Assembly (NCBI RefSeq): GCF_008326305.1
Contig: NZ_BIXY01000056.1
Location: forward strand, 1-47,578
Length of the DNA: 47,578 bases
DNA from: Dictyobacter arantiisoli
GTDB taxonomy: Bacteria; Chloroflexota; Ktedonobacteria; Ktedonobacterales; Ktedonobacteraceae
Direction of reading: 5' to 3'
The position numbers and the translations under genes were made by a program. Of this stretch, positions 16,004-24,392 are shown piece after piece; the first letter of the stretch is position 1; each line of letters opens with the position of its first letter. A model generated the notes under the pieces. It searched no databases, was not told the DNA's origin, and worked only from the letters and a program-made list of their open reading frames with translations.

Positions 16004-17122
16004 ATGGATGCGGATACATCAAATGCCGGACGTGTTGACTCAGTATTACAGAAGATCGAGCGCACGCGTCAGGCGCGTCGCCACAAATTCTACTTACATG
16101 ATGAGAAAATTACGCTCAGTCATGGCAGTGGTGGCAAATCCACTCACAATCTAATTGAGGGGGTCTTTGCTCCAGCCTTCTCAAATCCCTTGCTGGATGC
16201 CATGGATGATGCCGCAACATTTCGTGTGGATGGTACAGATGATATAGACCATCGGCTAGCCTTTACAACCGACACTTATGTCGTTAGCCCATTATTCTTT
16301 CCAGGAGGAGATATTGGTAAGCTCGCGGTGCACGGCACTATCAACGACCTTGCTATGGCTGGCGCCACACCCTTATACCTCTCAGTCGGCTTTATCCTGG
16401 AGGAAGGTTTCCCCATCGTTGATCTGCGCCGTATTGTTGCATCGATGGCACAGGCAGCAAAGGAGGCAGGTGTCGCCATCGTTACGGGCGATACAAAGGT
16501 GGTACAGCATGGGAAGGCCGATGGTGTCTTTATCAACACAGCGGGTATTGGTCTGGTTCGTGCCTCCTGGTTAATGGGACAGGCTCAATTGGAGCCAGGA
16601 GATAAAGTCTTGTTGAGCGGCCCTGTTGGCGATCACGGTATCGCAATTATGTTTGCTCGTGAAGCACTTGATATCGAAAGCGACGTACAAAGCGACACGG
16701 CCCCGCTACACACCCTGGTGGCCTCCCTTATTGAGGCCGCTGGTGAGGGTATACACTGTCTGAAAGATCCTACACGTGGAGGTGTTGCCACTTCCCTCAA
16801 TGAGATGGCACTGGGATCGGAGGTTTCGGTTGCCCTTGATGAACAAAGCATCCCTGTCCATCCCGAAGTACGAGGGGCCTGCGAAATCCTCGGGCTCGAT
16901 CCTCTCACGATTGCCAACGAGGGCAAATTGTTAGCAATCGTCGCGCCCGGCGTAGCCGATACTACACTGCAAGCAATGCACAATCACCCACTGGGCCGTG
17001 ATGCTGCGATTATTGGCACCATCCAGGCCGAACCGCCGGGCATGGTCTTTTTGCGCACTGATATCGGCGGTCTGCGTGTTCTGGATATGCTGGTAGGTGA
17101 TCCTTTGCCACGTATTTGCTAA
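16004..17122 (+). CDS. hypE: HypE, carbamoyl dehydratase making the cyanide ligand
   Basis: A 372-residue PurM/ThiL-fold enzyme. It receives the carbamoyl group from HypF on its last residue and dehydrates it with ATP to a thiocyanate. Seen: LSHGSGGKSTHNLI, AMDDAATF, TDTYVVSPLFFPGGDIGKLA, KDPTRGGVATSLNEMA and the C-terminal PRIC, whose Cys372 is the carrier residue. The ATG at 16004 follows AGAGGGA, 25 bp after hypD. This closes the 15-kb hydrogenase block. Confidence 0.96.
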   Translation: MDADTSNAGRVDSVLQKIERTRQARRHKFYLHDEKITLSHGSGGKSTHNLIEGVFAPAFSNPLLDAMDDAATFRVDGTDDIDHRLAFTTDTYVVSPLFFPGGDIGKLAVHGTINDLAMAGATPLYLSVGFILEEGFPIVDLRRIVASMAQAAKEAGVAIVTGDTKVVQHGKADGVFINTAGIGLVRASWLMGQAQLEPGDKVLLSGPVGDHGIAIMFAREALDIESDVQSDTAPLHTLVASLIEAAGEGIHCLKDPTRGGVATSLNEMALGSEVSVALDEQSIPVHPEVRGACEILGLDPLTIANEGKLLAIVAPGVADTTLQAMHNHPLGRDAAIIGTIQAEPPGMVFLRTDIGGLRVLDMLVGDPLPRIC

Positions 17123-17208
17123 AATCCATTCCACCCGGTGCATAGTGATGGGGAAGCAAATATCTCAACCAGACAGCCAGAACTAAGCTCCTGGTTTGAT
17201 CTCAGCAT

Positions 17209-17242
17209 GGACACAGCATCCACTTCATCAGGTGCTGTGTCC
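17209..17242. terminator. Hairpin after the hydrogenase operon
   Basis: GGACACAGCA and TGCTGTGTCC form a perfect 10-bp stem with a 14-base loop, between hypE (plus) and the convergent minus-strand gene ending at 17256. There is no T run on the plus strand, so it may act as an mRNA end-protecting hairpin rather than a classic terminator. Confidence 0.45.
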
Positions 17243-17255
17243 ATCCATCCATTCA

Positions 17256-17531
17256 TCATTTCGAGCCGACAAACTCCATAGCTTCTTGTGCGAGCGGCAA
17301 CCACTCCACCTGCGAGGCGCGATCAAGCACAATCCACTCCTTCATCAAGCGACCATCATGACGAGGATCATAGCGTACGCCTGCGCCTGAGTCCACAAGG
17401 GCATCGACGCGCTTCTTCGGCAGTTTAAGCACAAGACTGCCACGCACAAGCATCGCGAAAATCTTCTGCCGCACCTTCAGGCCCGACGATCCAAACGCCG
17501 CTCCCCTGGATGGCGCTTTTAAATGTCTCAA
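17256..17531 (-). CDS. MmcQ/YjbR-like protein, short N-terminus
   Basis: 91 residues with GLKVRQKIFAMLVRGSLVLK, LPKKRVDALV, YDPRHDGRLMKEWIVL and LAQEAMEFV, the order found in MmcQ/YjbR-type (CyaY-like fold) proteins of unclear function. Full-length relatives have about 20-30 more N-terminal residues. Here the only usable start is a TTG at 17531 with no good ribosome site, and an in-frame TAG lies just upstream. The gene may be N-terminally truncated. It lies 36 bp after the next minus-strand gene. Confidence 0.55.
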   Translation of the reverse strand: MRHLKAPSRGAAFGSSGLKVRQKIFAMLVRGSLVLKLPKKRVDALVDSGAGVRYDPRHDGRLMKEWIVLDRASQVEWLPLAQEAMEFVGSK

Positions 17532-17567
17532 AGAAAGCCTGGCATGACAAGAACCGATGAGATCGCC

Positions 17568-18284
17568 CTAGTAGAGATAGCGTTGAATTTCCTTCAAATG
17601 TTTCTGCTCTGCCTCCTCGACGCAGGCACTGCCTAATCTGATGAATTCCAGAAAAAACGCTCTATATCTGCCTGTCAAAGGGACAGGCCATATGTCAAAA
17701 CGATGCGTGCGATACCTATCGGTGACGATTCCACGCGCTGTTATGCCATCTCGCGCATACTGAGGCTCCGGCACCAGAATACCCAACTCAAAAGGTTGAA
17801 TCTCCTGCATTTTTTGCTCGAAATACTGAAGAGTTTCTAATGGGACAGCTGTCATTTGAACGTTTCTTAAATAGACTGACTCTTCATCAGGGAATGATGA
17901 AAATACATATTTTTCTCTCAAGGCTTCCATTTGAATGTTCTTTAAATAGACAAATGCATCATCTGATAGCATTGGAAATTCCTGCATTTCCCTGATCGCG
18001 GATAAAATTTCAAGGTACCTTTTCCATTCCCAGATGTGTGCGAGGTAGCCAAATGTCAAGATCGCATCGGTATCAGTAGGCGTGATATGCAATGAGAGAA
18101 AGCAATGCCGATGGAAAGTGGGCTGAAAAATGGCATGATAGATCCGTTCTTCTCGAAGATTCTCTGACTCTGGACAATAGCCATATGTGGTTAATATGTA
18201 TTCCCAAAGAGTATTTGCTTCATTCAACCTGTTTTCTCTCAAGCTTATCCCAGTCTTCTTGGAGAGGAACACATGCACAGACAT
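17568..18284 (-). CDS. Hypothetical protein with an internal repeat (238 aa)
   Basis: Not recognised. 238 residues, soluble, rich in aromatic residues. It contains a doubled segment near the middle: DDAFVYLKNIQMEALREKY and, about 29 residues on, DEESVYLRNVQMTAVPLETL. The ATG has GGAGAG just before it. Composition is more AT-rich than the flanking genes, which may mean recent acquisition. No partner genes suggest a role. Confidence 0.6.
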   Translation of the reverse strand: MSVHVFLSKKTGISLRENRLNEANTLWEYILTTYGYCPESENLREERIYHAIFQPTFHRHCFLSLHITPTDTDAILTFGYLAHIWEWKRYLEILSAIREMQEFPMLSDDAFVYLKNIQMEALREKYVFSSFPDEESVYLRNVQMTAVPLETLQYFEQKMQEIQPFELGILVPEPQYARDGITARGIVTDRYRTHRFDIWPVPLTGRYRAFFLEFIRLGSACVEEAEQKHLKEIQRYLY

Positions 18285-18444
18285 ACTCTCTCCATCCCAG
18301 TATACTATACACCTCAGCTCTACTGAAAGACAACTTCTTAGCGTGGCATAAGTACCGATAACGATACAAAGAGGAAACTCTTGGCCCCCAAAAAAGTGTC
18401 AGGGAGTGAGCCGTTCTACGGGGGTTCTCTCTCCCGCATGTTGT

Positions 18445-19653
18445 TTAGAACTGTACAGGGAGTGCTTTCAGGCCGCGCAGATAGGGAAAAGGATTCCATT
18501 CTAGTTGCTCTGGCTGACAGGCGAGATGGAGATGAGGGAAGCGTCGCAGCAATGTCCCTAGCGCTATCTGACCTTCCAGGCGCGCCAATGGTGCCCCCAG
18601 GCAGTAATGAATCCCTCTGCCAAAGGCCAGATGTTGATTAACCTGACGCGTGATGTCGAGCACGGTTGGATCAGAGAACTGTTGGGGATCAGTGTTGGCT
18701 GCGCACAATGAAATGCGCACCATCTCTCCTTTGCGAATCACCTGACCATGCAGTGGGATATCTTCGCTGGCCCAACGCACAGCCGCGAAAAGCACGGGAG
18801 CAGTATGGCGGAGCAGTTCTTCAACCGTAGAGGAGAGCAAGTCAGGATTGTGCTGTAGCAGGCTCATCTGTTCTGGATGTTGGAGCAAGGCCAGCATACC
18901 ATCGCCAAGTAGATTGACGGTGGTCTCATGTCCTCCCACGACCAACTGCCAGATCATCGTGATAAGCTCGTTCTCGCTCAGCATGTCCCCCTGTTCCTCT
19001 GCGCGCAATAGATCGCTGGTCAGGTCAGCACCGGGATGCCTGCGCTTGCTCGCTAGCAGCGTGTTGATAGAAGAGATAAATGCCTCCGCCGCAGCCACAC
19101 CGGCCTCCTCATGCTGTGGAGAGGTGAGAGAGGCGAGCAGCGCTTGAGTCCATGCCCGGAATTGCTGACGCTCCGAGATGGGAATTCCTAACATTTCTGC
19201 GATAACTGTCAGGGGAAGCGGAAAGGCAAAGTCCGCAATCAGATCCATGGTGCCTGTTTCCTGAACGGCGTCCAACAGTTCATCGGTGATTTGCTGAATA
19301 CGTGGGCGCAGTTGTTCGATCATATGCGGTGTGAAAGCTTTGGAGACCAGTTTGCGTAAACGCGTATGGTCGGGTGGATCGACTCCCAACAGATTCTGAC
19401 TAAAAGCTGCCAGTGCCCTTCCCACTACAGGTGGTGGTGTCCCAGGAACTGCTATCCTGCTTCTATCATTGATCAAGCGCGCATCCTTTAGCAATTCAAT
19501 CGACTCGGCATACGTCGTTGCGATAATCCAGACACCCGTTTCACCTGTGGTAAAATGGGAGAGCACCTCTTGTTCACGCAACCTGCCATAGAAGGCAATA
19601 GGATCGCGCAGTGTCTCTTGTAAGAACAAATCATTCAAACTGATCGGTGTCAT
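18445..19653 (-). CDS. Cytochrome P450
   Basis: About 402 residues, a soluble bacterial P450 that would insert oxygen into an unknown substrate using electrons from a ferredoxin system not encoded nearby. Hallmarks: I-helix GGHETT, EELLR (ExxR), and the heme loop FGRGIHYCLG with the Cys thiolate, then APLARLEGQIAL. It looks closest to the CYP107 kind. A TTG at 19662 overlapping the TetR stop is an alternative start; the ATG at 19653 gives a normal N-terminus. It is cotranscribed with and just after the TetR gene, which probably controls it. Confidence 0.92.
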   Translation of the reverse strand: MTPISLNDLFLQETLRDPIAFYGRLREQEVLSHFTTGETGVWIIATTYAESIELLKDARLINDRSRIAVPGTPPPVVGRALAAFSQNLLGVDPPDHTRLRKLVSKAFTPHMIEQLRPRIQQITDELLDAVQETGTMDLIADFAFPLPLTVIAEMLGIPISERQQFRAWTQALLASLTSPQHEEAGVAAAEAFISSINTLLASKRRHPGADLTSDLLRAEEQGDMLSENELITMIWQLVVGGHETTVNLLGDGMLALLQHPEQMSLLQHNPDLLSSTVEELLRHTAPVLFAAVRWASEDIPLHGQVIRKGEMVRISLCAANTDPQQFSDPTVLDITRQVNQHLAFGRGIHYCLGAPLARLEGQIALGTLLRRFPHLHLACQPEQLEWNPFPYLRGLKALPVQF

Positions 19654-19658
19654 AGGGC

Positions 19659-20372
19659 TCAAGCATCTTTCTCGGTCTTCGTTCCAGAAGGACCGCTCAT
19701 CATCCCGGCAACAACAAAATCAACAAGGTATTCCCGTGTGCGCACAAGCTCGCTTGCGGAAGAAAGATCCTCATCTGGGAGGAGTCGCTGATACAGGGGA
19801 AGATAGGAGAGATAGACCTGGCAGATTGGCACCATCAGCGTGAGCTGGATCATCGCCACGAAATCCGAACGGAGTAGCCCGGCCTGACGTGCCTTGCGAA
19901 AGAACGGCTCAAGCTGAACCATATCGGTAGGTGGAAATTGTGAGGCAATCTGCGCGAAGGTCTGCCAGCCCTCGGCCATTTCCCAGTTCAATATGCGCAT
20001 CAGACGGGGATGCTCAAACAGATAATCAAACAAGGCTTGCACCATCGCAGTGAGAAAAGACTTCAATTGATGAGCCTGAAGGACCACGGCATCATCATTC
20101 ACCGCCAGCAAGGATGCGAACAGACGCGTCAGGAGATCGCTCATCTCCCCATCCGCACGCTTGAGCACCTGGGTATAAAGACCAAGCTTGTCGCCAAAGT
20201 ACTGAAAGAGAAGGCTTTTGTTATAGCCCGCCTGCGTGGCGATAGCATCAACCGATGTCCCATCAAATCCATGCTCGGCGAACACGGCTTCAGCCGCGCT
20301 CAATATCATTCCCCGTGTCCTCTCCGCATCATAGACTCTTTCTCGCCCGCGTTTCCTTTTTGGCTCCGTCAT
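19659..20372 (-). CDS. TetR/AcrR family repressor of the P450 operon
   Basis: 237 residues. The N-terminal helix-turn-helix is typical: ILSAAEAVFAEHGFDGTSVD, then IATQAGYNKSLLFQYFGDK. The basic N-terminus (KRKRGRERV) is common in the family. The C-terminal ligand domain is unspecific. A 44-bp palindromic region starts 12 bp upstream of the ATG and is the evident autoregulatory operator. The stop overlaps a TTG of the P450 frame. Most likely it represses both genes until a hydrophobic inducer binds. Confidence 0.92.
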   Translation of the reverse strand: MTEPKRKRGRERVYDAERTRGMILSAAEAVFAEHGFDGTSVDAIATQAGYNKSLLFQYFGDKLGLYTQVLKRADGEMSDLLTRLFASLLAVNDDAVVLQAHQLKSFLTAMVQALFDYLFEHPRLMRILNWEMAEGWQTFAQIASQFPPTDMVQLEPFFRKARQAGLLRSDFVAMIQLTLMVPICQVYLSYLPLYQRLLPDEDLSSASELVRTREYLVDFVVAGMMSGPSGTKTEKDA

Positions 20373-20383
20373 ACCTTTTCCAT

Positions 20384-20427
20384 CCTCCCTATTTATAAAC
20401 TAACCAGTTAGATTATAAATAGGGAGG
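20384..20427. promoter_or_regulatory. TetR operator (15-bp perfect arms)
   Basis: CCTCCCTATTTATAA (20384-20398) and its exact reverse complement (20413-20427) flank a core CTAACCAGTTAG, itself nearly palindromic and like the TAAC..GTTA half-sites bound by many TetR proteins. It lies just before the TetR gene and overlaps where its ribosome site and promoter should be. Confidence 0.75.
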
Positions 20428-20695
20428 GCCTGGAATGTCAAGGGGCAATGGCTGAATGCGGTGGTTGAGCTAAGAATGGGCTGGATTTTTGGAATAATCC
20501 ACATGTATCGCGGGGCAAACGTGTCTCTTAACAGGAGGATAGAAATATTTTTCGTTCCGTAAATGTTCTGCAATGGTGTAGTGATGTAGTGGTGTACGCT
20601 GATGTATATATTGGGGTACAGCCTATCCTGACAATGACCGTCTTCTCTTGCCAGGACAGCCAGTAGCTAAAACAGGATTAAAGGAAATAAATAGT

Positions 20696-21376
20696 ATGAA
20701 CGATCAAAAGAATCAAGCGCAGGGACCGCATCAGGGACAGCCGGTGTTGACCGCCGGTGTCCCGCTGGAGCAGGCGAAAGCGGCAATGATCATGCTGCAT
20801 GGGCGTGGCAGTTCGGCGGAAGATATTCTTGGCCTCACCACGGTCTTCGATCAAACAGAGTTCGCGTATCTGGCACCGCAGGCCGCCGGGCATAGCTGGT
20901 ATCCCTATAGCTTTCTGGTTCCGCTCGCCAAAAATGAGCCGGGACTCTCTTCGGGGCTGGCTGTGATCGGTTCGCTGCTGGCCCGGGTCCAGGCCAGTGG
21001 AATACCTACGGAGCGTATTATGCTGCTCGGCTTCTCGCAAGGTGCCTGCCTGACACTTGAGTTTACGGCCCGCAATGCACAACGCTATGGCGGGATCGCG
21101 GGATTAAGCGGCGGCTTGATCGGTCCCGATAGCCTCCCACGTGACTATGCAGGATCGCTGGCTGGGACCCCTGTTTTTCTGGGCTGTAGCGATCATGATA
21201 TGCACATCCCGGCGGCCCGCGTCCGACTCTCGGATGAGGTCTTGCGAGGCATGGATGCCACGATGACGACACGGCTTTATCCAAATATGGGTCATACCGT
21301 CAACGAAGATGAGATAGCCATGGTCAACACCATGATGCAGAAGCTGGCAAATCCATCCATAGGAACAACAATGTAG
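20696..21376 (+). CDS. Phospholipase/carboxylesterase (alpha/beta hydrolase)
   Basis: 226 residues of the YpfH/carboxylesterase 2 group. The nucleophile elbow is GFSQGA; the acid is the Asp in GCSDHDMHIP; the base is His in MGHTV. AMIMLHGRGSSAEDI forms the oxyanion region. No signal peptide, so cytoplasmic. An in-frame TTG at 20648 exists, but AAAGGAAA before the ATG at 20696 decides the start. It would hydrolyse short esters or lysophospholipids. It is divergent from the TetR/P450 pair, but 268 bp separates them. Confidence 0.88.
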   Translation: MNDQKNQAQGPHQGQPVLTAGVPLEQAKAAMIMLHGRGSSAEDILGLTTVFDQTEFAYLAPQAAGHSWYPYSFLVPLAKNEPGLSSGLAVIGSLLARVQASGIPTERIMLLGFSQGACLTLEFTARNAQRYGGIAGLSGGLIGPDSLPRDYAGSLAGTPVFLGCSDHDMHIPAARVRLSDEVLRGMDATMTTRLYPNMGHTVNEDEIAMVNTMMQKLANPSIGTTM

Positions 21377-21592
21377 AAAGACGCAAGCACGGCACGGCAC
21401 GGAGTGCGGCAAAGGTCTGCATCCCCGTGCCTGCGCGACCCATCATCCCGTTGTGGGTTTGTGCCATCACCGGGGCTGCAGACAGACCCCATAGCCGCCC
21501 CCGTTCTACGGGGGAGTCGTACACACATCTCGCACCGCAGACGCACCAAAGGGCACTAGAGGCCCAATAACTGGCCGCTGATGAGCGCGGCG

Positions 21593-22066
21593 TCACGGCG
21601 CCTCGACCTCCGTTTCACTTCGTGTGATACCTGCTTTTCCCAGCATGCGTTTCAATCCATTAGAAGGCGTGGATGGCGACGGCGTATAGGTTTGCAGAAG
21701 ACGCTCTGGATGCCTGACTGCTGCCCTATCAATCTCCTTTTGCAGGAAGTAATTCAGCAGCGTTCGGATAGTTGCAATGGCGGCGAGTTGTCCAATTTCG
21801 CCCCAGGTCGGAGCAATTGCCGTGCGGAGAATGTCGGCGGCTAGCGCAAACTCCAAAGCCAGAGCCAGCCATCTACCGAGCCGCAGCCTGATATTCTCGG
21901 TCTCCAGTTCCGCTAAACCAGCATTCCGGCCCACCTTGCGTACAAACAGGATCAGCGCTCGTAATGTCGCTTGCAGGGCCGCCAGACCGATCAGAAGTCC
22001 CGCCACACCTTCGACACCTGACGCCAGATAGCTTGTCCAGAGCTTAAAAAAAGTTTCCACTGCCAC
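21593..22066 (-). CDS. DUF1622 membrane protein 1
   Basis: 157 residues with membrane helices GVAGLLIGLAALQATLRALI, LALALEFALAADILRTAI and an IGQLAAIATIRTLLNYFLQKE segment, the standard DUF1622 pattern. Function unknown. The start is GTG at 22066 with GAGGAG six bases before it. The C-terminal tail is Pro/Ser/Thr-rich. A second, shorter DUF1622-like gene lies immediately upstream on the same strand, so the two may form a hetero-oligomer. Confidence 0.85.
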   Translation of the reverse strand: MAVETFFKLWTSYLASGVEGVAGLLIGLAALQATLRALILFVRKVGRNAGLAELETENIRLRLGRWLALALEFALAADILRTAIAPTWGEIGQLAAIATIRTLLNYFLQKEIDRAAVRHPERLLQTYTPSPSTPSNGLKRMLGKAGITRSETEVEAP

Positions 22067-22188
22067 GCTTCTCCTCTTCTGGGATATTCATGATGTCCGC
22101 GCTCCAACACCTGCAATCAAAACCTATCAGAACGGTAGGCAGCATACAAACAATAGCCACATCGATAGTGGCAGAGAGCACCAATAGC

Positions 22189-22566
22189 TCACCCTATATC
22201 GCGCATACTCAAGCGATCACGTTGCAGTTGTATACGGGTGCGCTCCCAGGTAAACAAGCGTTTAAGAGCAATACGCAAAATAAAGATGACGGAAAACATC
22301 AGGATCTGTTGCCAGGTCTGCAATACAACCAGCTTCAAAAGGGTAGCAGCGAGTTTAAAACTCAGGCCAGCAATCACCCCATCCGTGACCAGCAAGCGGG
22401 CAAAAGTAACATCCCTCGTACGCAGGAGTGCCAGCAGAGCGGCAAGCGCATACGCCACAATCAGGAGAGCACCTATGAACTCGATGGCCGAGGCCCAGAG
22501 CGTAAAATTAAAGAACTGCAGCACTAATTCTGGTAGCTTCATTAATTTGATTATCCCTTTTTGCAT
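22189..22566 (-). CDS. DUF1622-like membrane protein 2
   Basis: 125 residues and three likely membrane helices. FIGALLIVAYALAALLALL and LSFKLAATLLKLVVLQTW, followed by ILMFSVIFILRIALKRLFTWE, parallel the DUF1622 layout of the neighbour at 21593, though sequence identity is low. The start may be the ATG at 22566 or the Met at residue 9. Function unknown. Confidence 0.7.
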   Translation of the reverse strand: MQKGIIKLMKLPELVLQFFNFTLWASAIEFIGALLIVAYALAALLALLRTRDVTFARLLVTDGVIAGLSFKLAATLLKLVVLQTWQQILMFSVIFILRIALKRLFTWERTRIQLQRDRLSMRDIG

Positions 22567-22665
22567 TGAGCAAGCATCTCATCCAGGCTTCACATATCCT
22601 ATTCTACACACGAATTTTTACTGCAGAAAAGTTTCCCTCAGATTAAAATACCCACAAAAAAAGAT

Positions 22666-22698
22666 GCCATCCCATGCTACGAGAAATCATGGGATGGC
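22666..22698. terminator. Bidirectional intrinsic terminator
   Basis: A perfect 11-bp stem (GCCATCCCATG / CATGGGATGGC) with an 11-base loop. It is flanked by an A run on the left and TTCTTTTTT on the right, so it works in both directions. It ends the minus-strand gene whose stop is at 22858. Confidence 0.85.
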
Positions 22699-22857
22699 GC
22701 TTCTTTTTTGTGTCAGACTTCTCCTACCATCGGAATCTTGCTGCTCACTTACTATAGAGATCGATGCCACGAAGAGAAGCGTATTTACCTGCTGTAATAT
22801 TCTTAGTATCCATACTATCTATATTTTCCATTTTTACACTACTGATACAGAAACACC

Positions 22858-23793
22858 CTATACTTGAAACACAGCTTTCTGTTTAATAGACGCTTCTAAA
22901 AAGCTCTTCAAAGCGAGCAATTTGGAATCAGCCACCTTACCCTTGCAGGGGGTATTATTGGCCTCCAGATCCATCACGTAGACGTGACCATCTTGTCGAT
23001 GGATCATAAATTGAAGATCCTTGCTCGTATATTTCTGCTCGATCATCGTATTCACATCTGCCAGCGTCTGTTGCCATTTTTCAGTCTCAAACTCTCGTGA
23101 AGTATTGCCAGGATTCAGTTCATGCAGCTTCATGATATTGCGCACCTGCGAGACAAGGCTATATCCCCTACCACCAATCGTATGCTGATCGCTAATCCAC
23201 TCCACAACTGCCCCGTGCGCGGTTTGCCCATAGAGCTCAGGAGTCCGAATTCCCCACGACTGTACCAGCCGATAGTTTCGATATTCCAGAGAACTCATGT
23301 GTGGATCAACCATAAACTGAGCTTGCGCTTTATCCCCTGTGCACTCCCCGGCTTGATCAAAGAGATAGACATGTTTTCCACGCGAGCCCTGCAATCGAAT
23401 ATTTGCTCCCTCAGCAAAATCATAACTATAAATTTTGTCCAGCGGACCAAATCGGGCCATCTGCTCAAGGTCGCTATTCAATGCAGACATTCTTTTTGAG
23501 GATTCCAAATGAGGAAAAACTGAACCCCGTTTCTCCTCAACTTTACCTAACTGTCTGCTACGTTCCGGCTGCGGAGGCACATCAAAATATATATGCAGCT
23601 TCTTGCTTCCCTCTAGCCCTTTGCTTCCCTCTAAAGGGGCTGCGGGAAGCTTTTCAGGGGCAGATTCTTGTGTGGCAACACGCTCTTGATAGAGCCAGCT
23701 AAGAGAAGGCATACTCTCGCTCAAACTCTGCTGCTCTCCTTCGCCACCTGTTTGATCAACTTGCTCTAATTTAACGTGCTCAAATCTTTCCAT
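22858..23793 (-). CDS. Unrecognised 311-residue protein with kinase-like hints
   Basis: Not recognised with confidence. The first 110 residues are polar and look disordered (Gln/Ser/Pro/Glu-rich). The rest looks globular: SLEYRNYRLVQSWGIRTPEL, AVVEWISDQHTIGG and DLQFMIHRQDGHVYVMDLEA. That order (helix, GI-TP strand, E-W hinge, then D..F.I and V-M-D-L-E) resembles the small-molecule/protein kinase fold, but no clean HxD or ATP-binding Lys motif is obvious, so it may be a pseudokinase-like or unrelated fold. It is a single gene with its own terminator. Confidence 0.6.
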   Translation of the reverse strand: MERFEHVKLEQVDQTGGEGEQQSLSESMPSLSWLYQERVATQESAPEKLPAAPLEGSKGLEGSKKLHIYFDVPPQPERSRQLGKVEEKRGSVFPHLESSKRMSALNSDLEQMARFGPLDKIYSYDFAEGANIRLQGSRGKHVYLFDQAGECTGDKAQAQFMVDPHMSSLEYRNYRLVQSWGIRTPELYGQTAHGAVVEWISDQHTIGGRGYSLVSQVRNIMKLHELNPGNTSREFETEKWQQTLADVNTMIEQKYTSKDLQFMIHRQDGHVYVMDLEANNTPCKGKVADSKLLALKSFLEASIKQKAVFQV

Positions 23794-23880
23794 TCACCTT
23801 ATCCTATTCGGTCCAAGCTGGAAACGCATCAAGCGTCATCAATGGCTCGGCCGAGCCTATCCGATGGGGTATGCTGGATC

Positions 23881-24366
23881 TTATGCGATGCGTTGGAGTG
23901 CTTGATCCAGCACTGCAATTACAAAGGGGCCGATATCCGGCTCGCTGGCAGCCCGTGGTCCGGCGATGTTGAGGATGTGGATGTTGTGCTGGCGCAGAAA
24001 TGTCAGGAGCAGGTCAGCTGGATGCTCGCAAGCTTGATGGATATGCAGTGCTGGTTTCTGATACTGTTGCGCCAATTGCAGGGTAAGCGCCGAGCCGCCT
24101 GTCAGCGCGGACGCGTAAGTGAAAATGACGGTGCCATCCGAGTCGCGCACATTCCACTCGGTCCGTTGAGCATACTCGTCTGATGGCGTTTCACGCAAAT
24201 GATAGCGCATGTCGATAGGAGCAGCCTCATCTGCCCTGCGTCCTCGGGGACACCAGCCTCCGTGGGCTATTCCTTGCTGAATAGCCCAATCTAGCGCGGC
24301 CCGATCTGCTCCCGTCTGGCCGCCTGACACAATCTGTATCACCGTCGCTAAATGCTTACCCTGCAT
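23881..24366 (-). CDS. Putative molybdenum carrier / SLOG-type protein
   Basis: 161 residues, a Rossmann-like nucleotide-binding protein. It matches the family annotated as putative molybdenum carrier: VIQIVSGGQTGADRAALDWA, HGGWCPRGRRADEAAP, YPLRE-like YHLRETPS, and EYAQRTEWNVRDSDGTVIF, then LTGGSALTL. The GGQTGADRAALD loop is the typical phosphate-binding signature of SLOG proteins. The biochemical function is not established. A GrpB-family gene lies 26 bp upstream on the same strand, so they may be cotranscribed. Confidence 0.85.
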   Translation of the reverse strand: MQGKHLATVIQIVSGGQTGADRAALDWAIQQGIAHGGWCPRGRRADEAAPIDMRYHLRETPSDEYAQRTEWNVRDSDGTVIFTYASALTGGSALTLQLAQQYQKPALHIHQACEHPADLLLTFLRQHNIHILNIAGPRAASEPDIGPFVIAVLDQALQRIA

Positions 24367-24392
24367 AACAGGTTCATCCCTTTATCTCTTCT

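Noticed and set aside
18381-18641. 86-residue plus-strand open frame
   Set aside because: It lies mostly opposite the P450 heme-region coding sequence and has no ribosome site.
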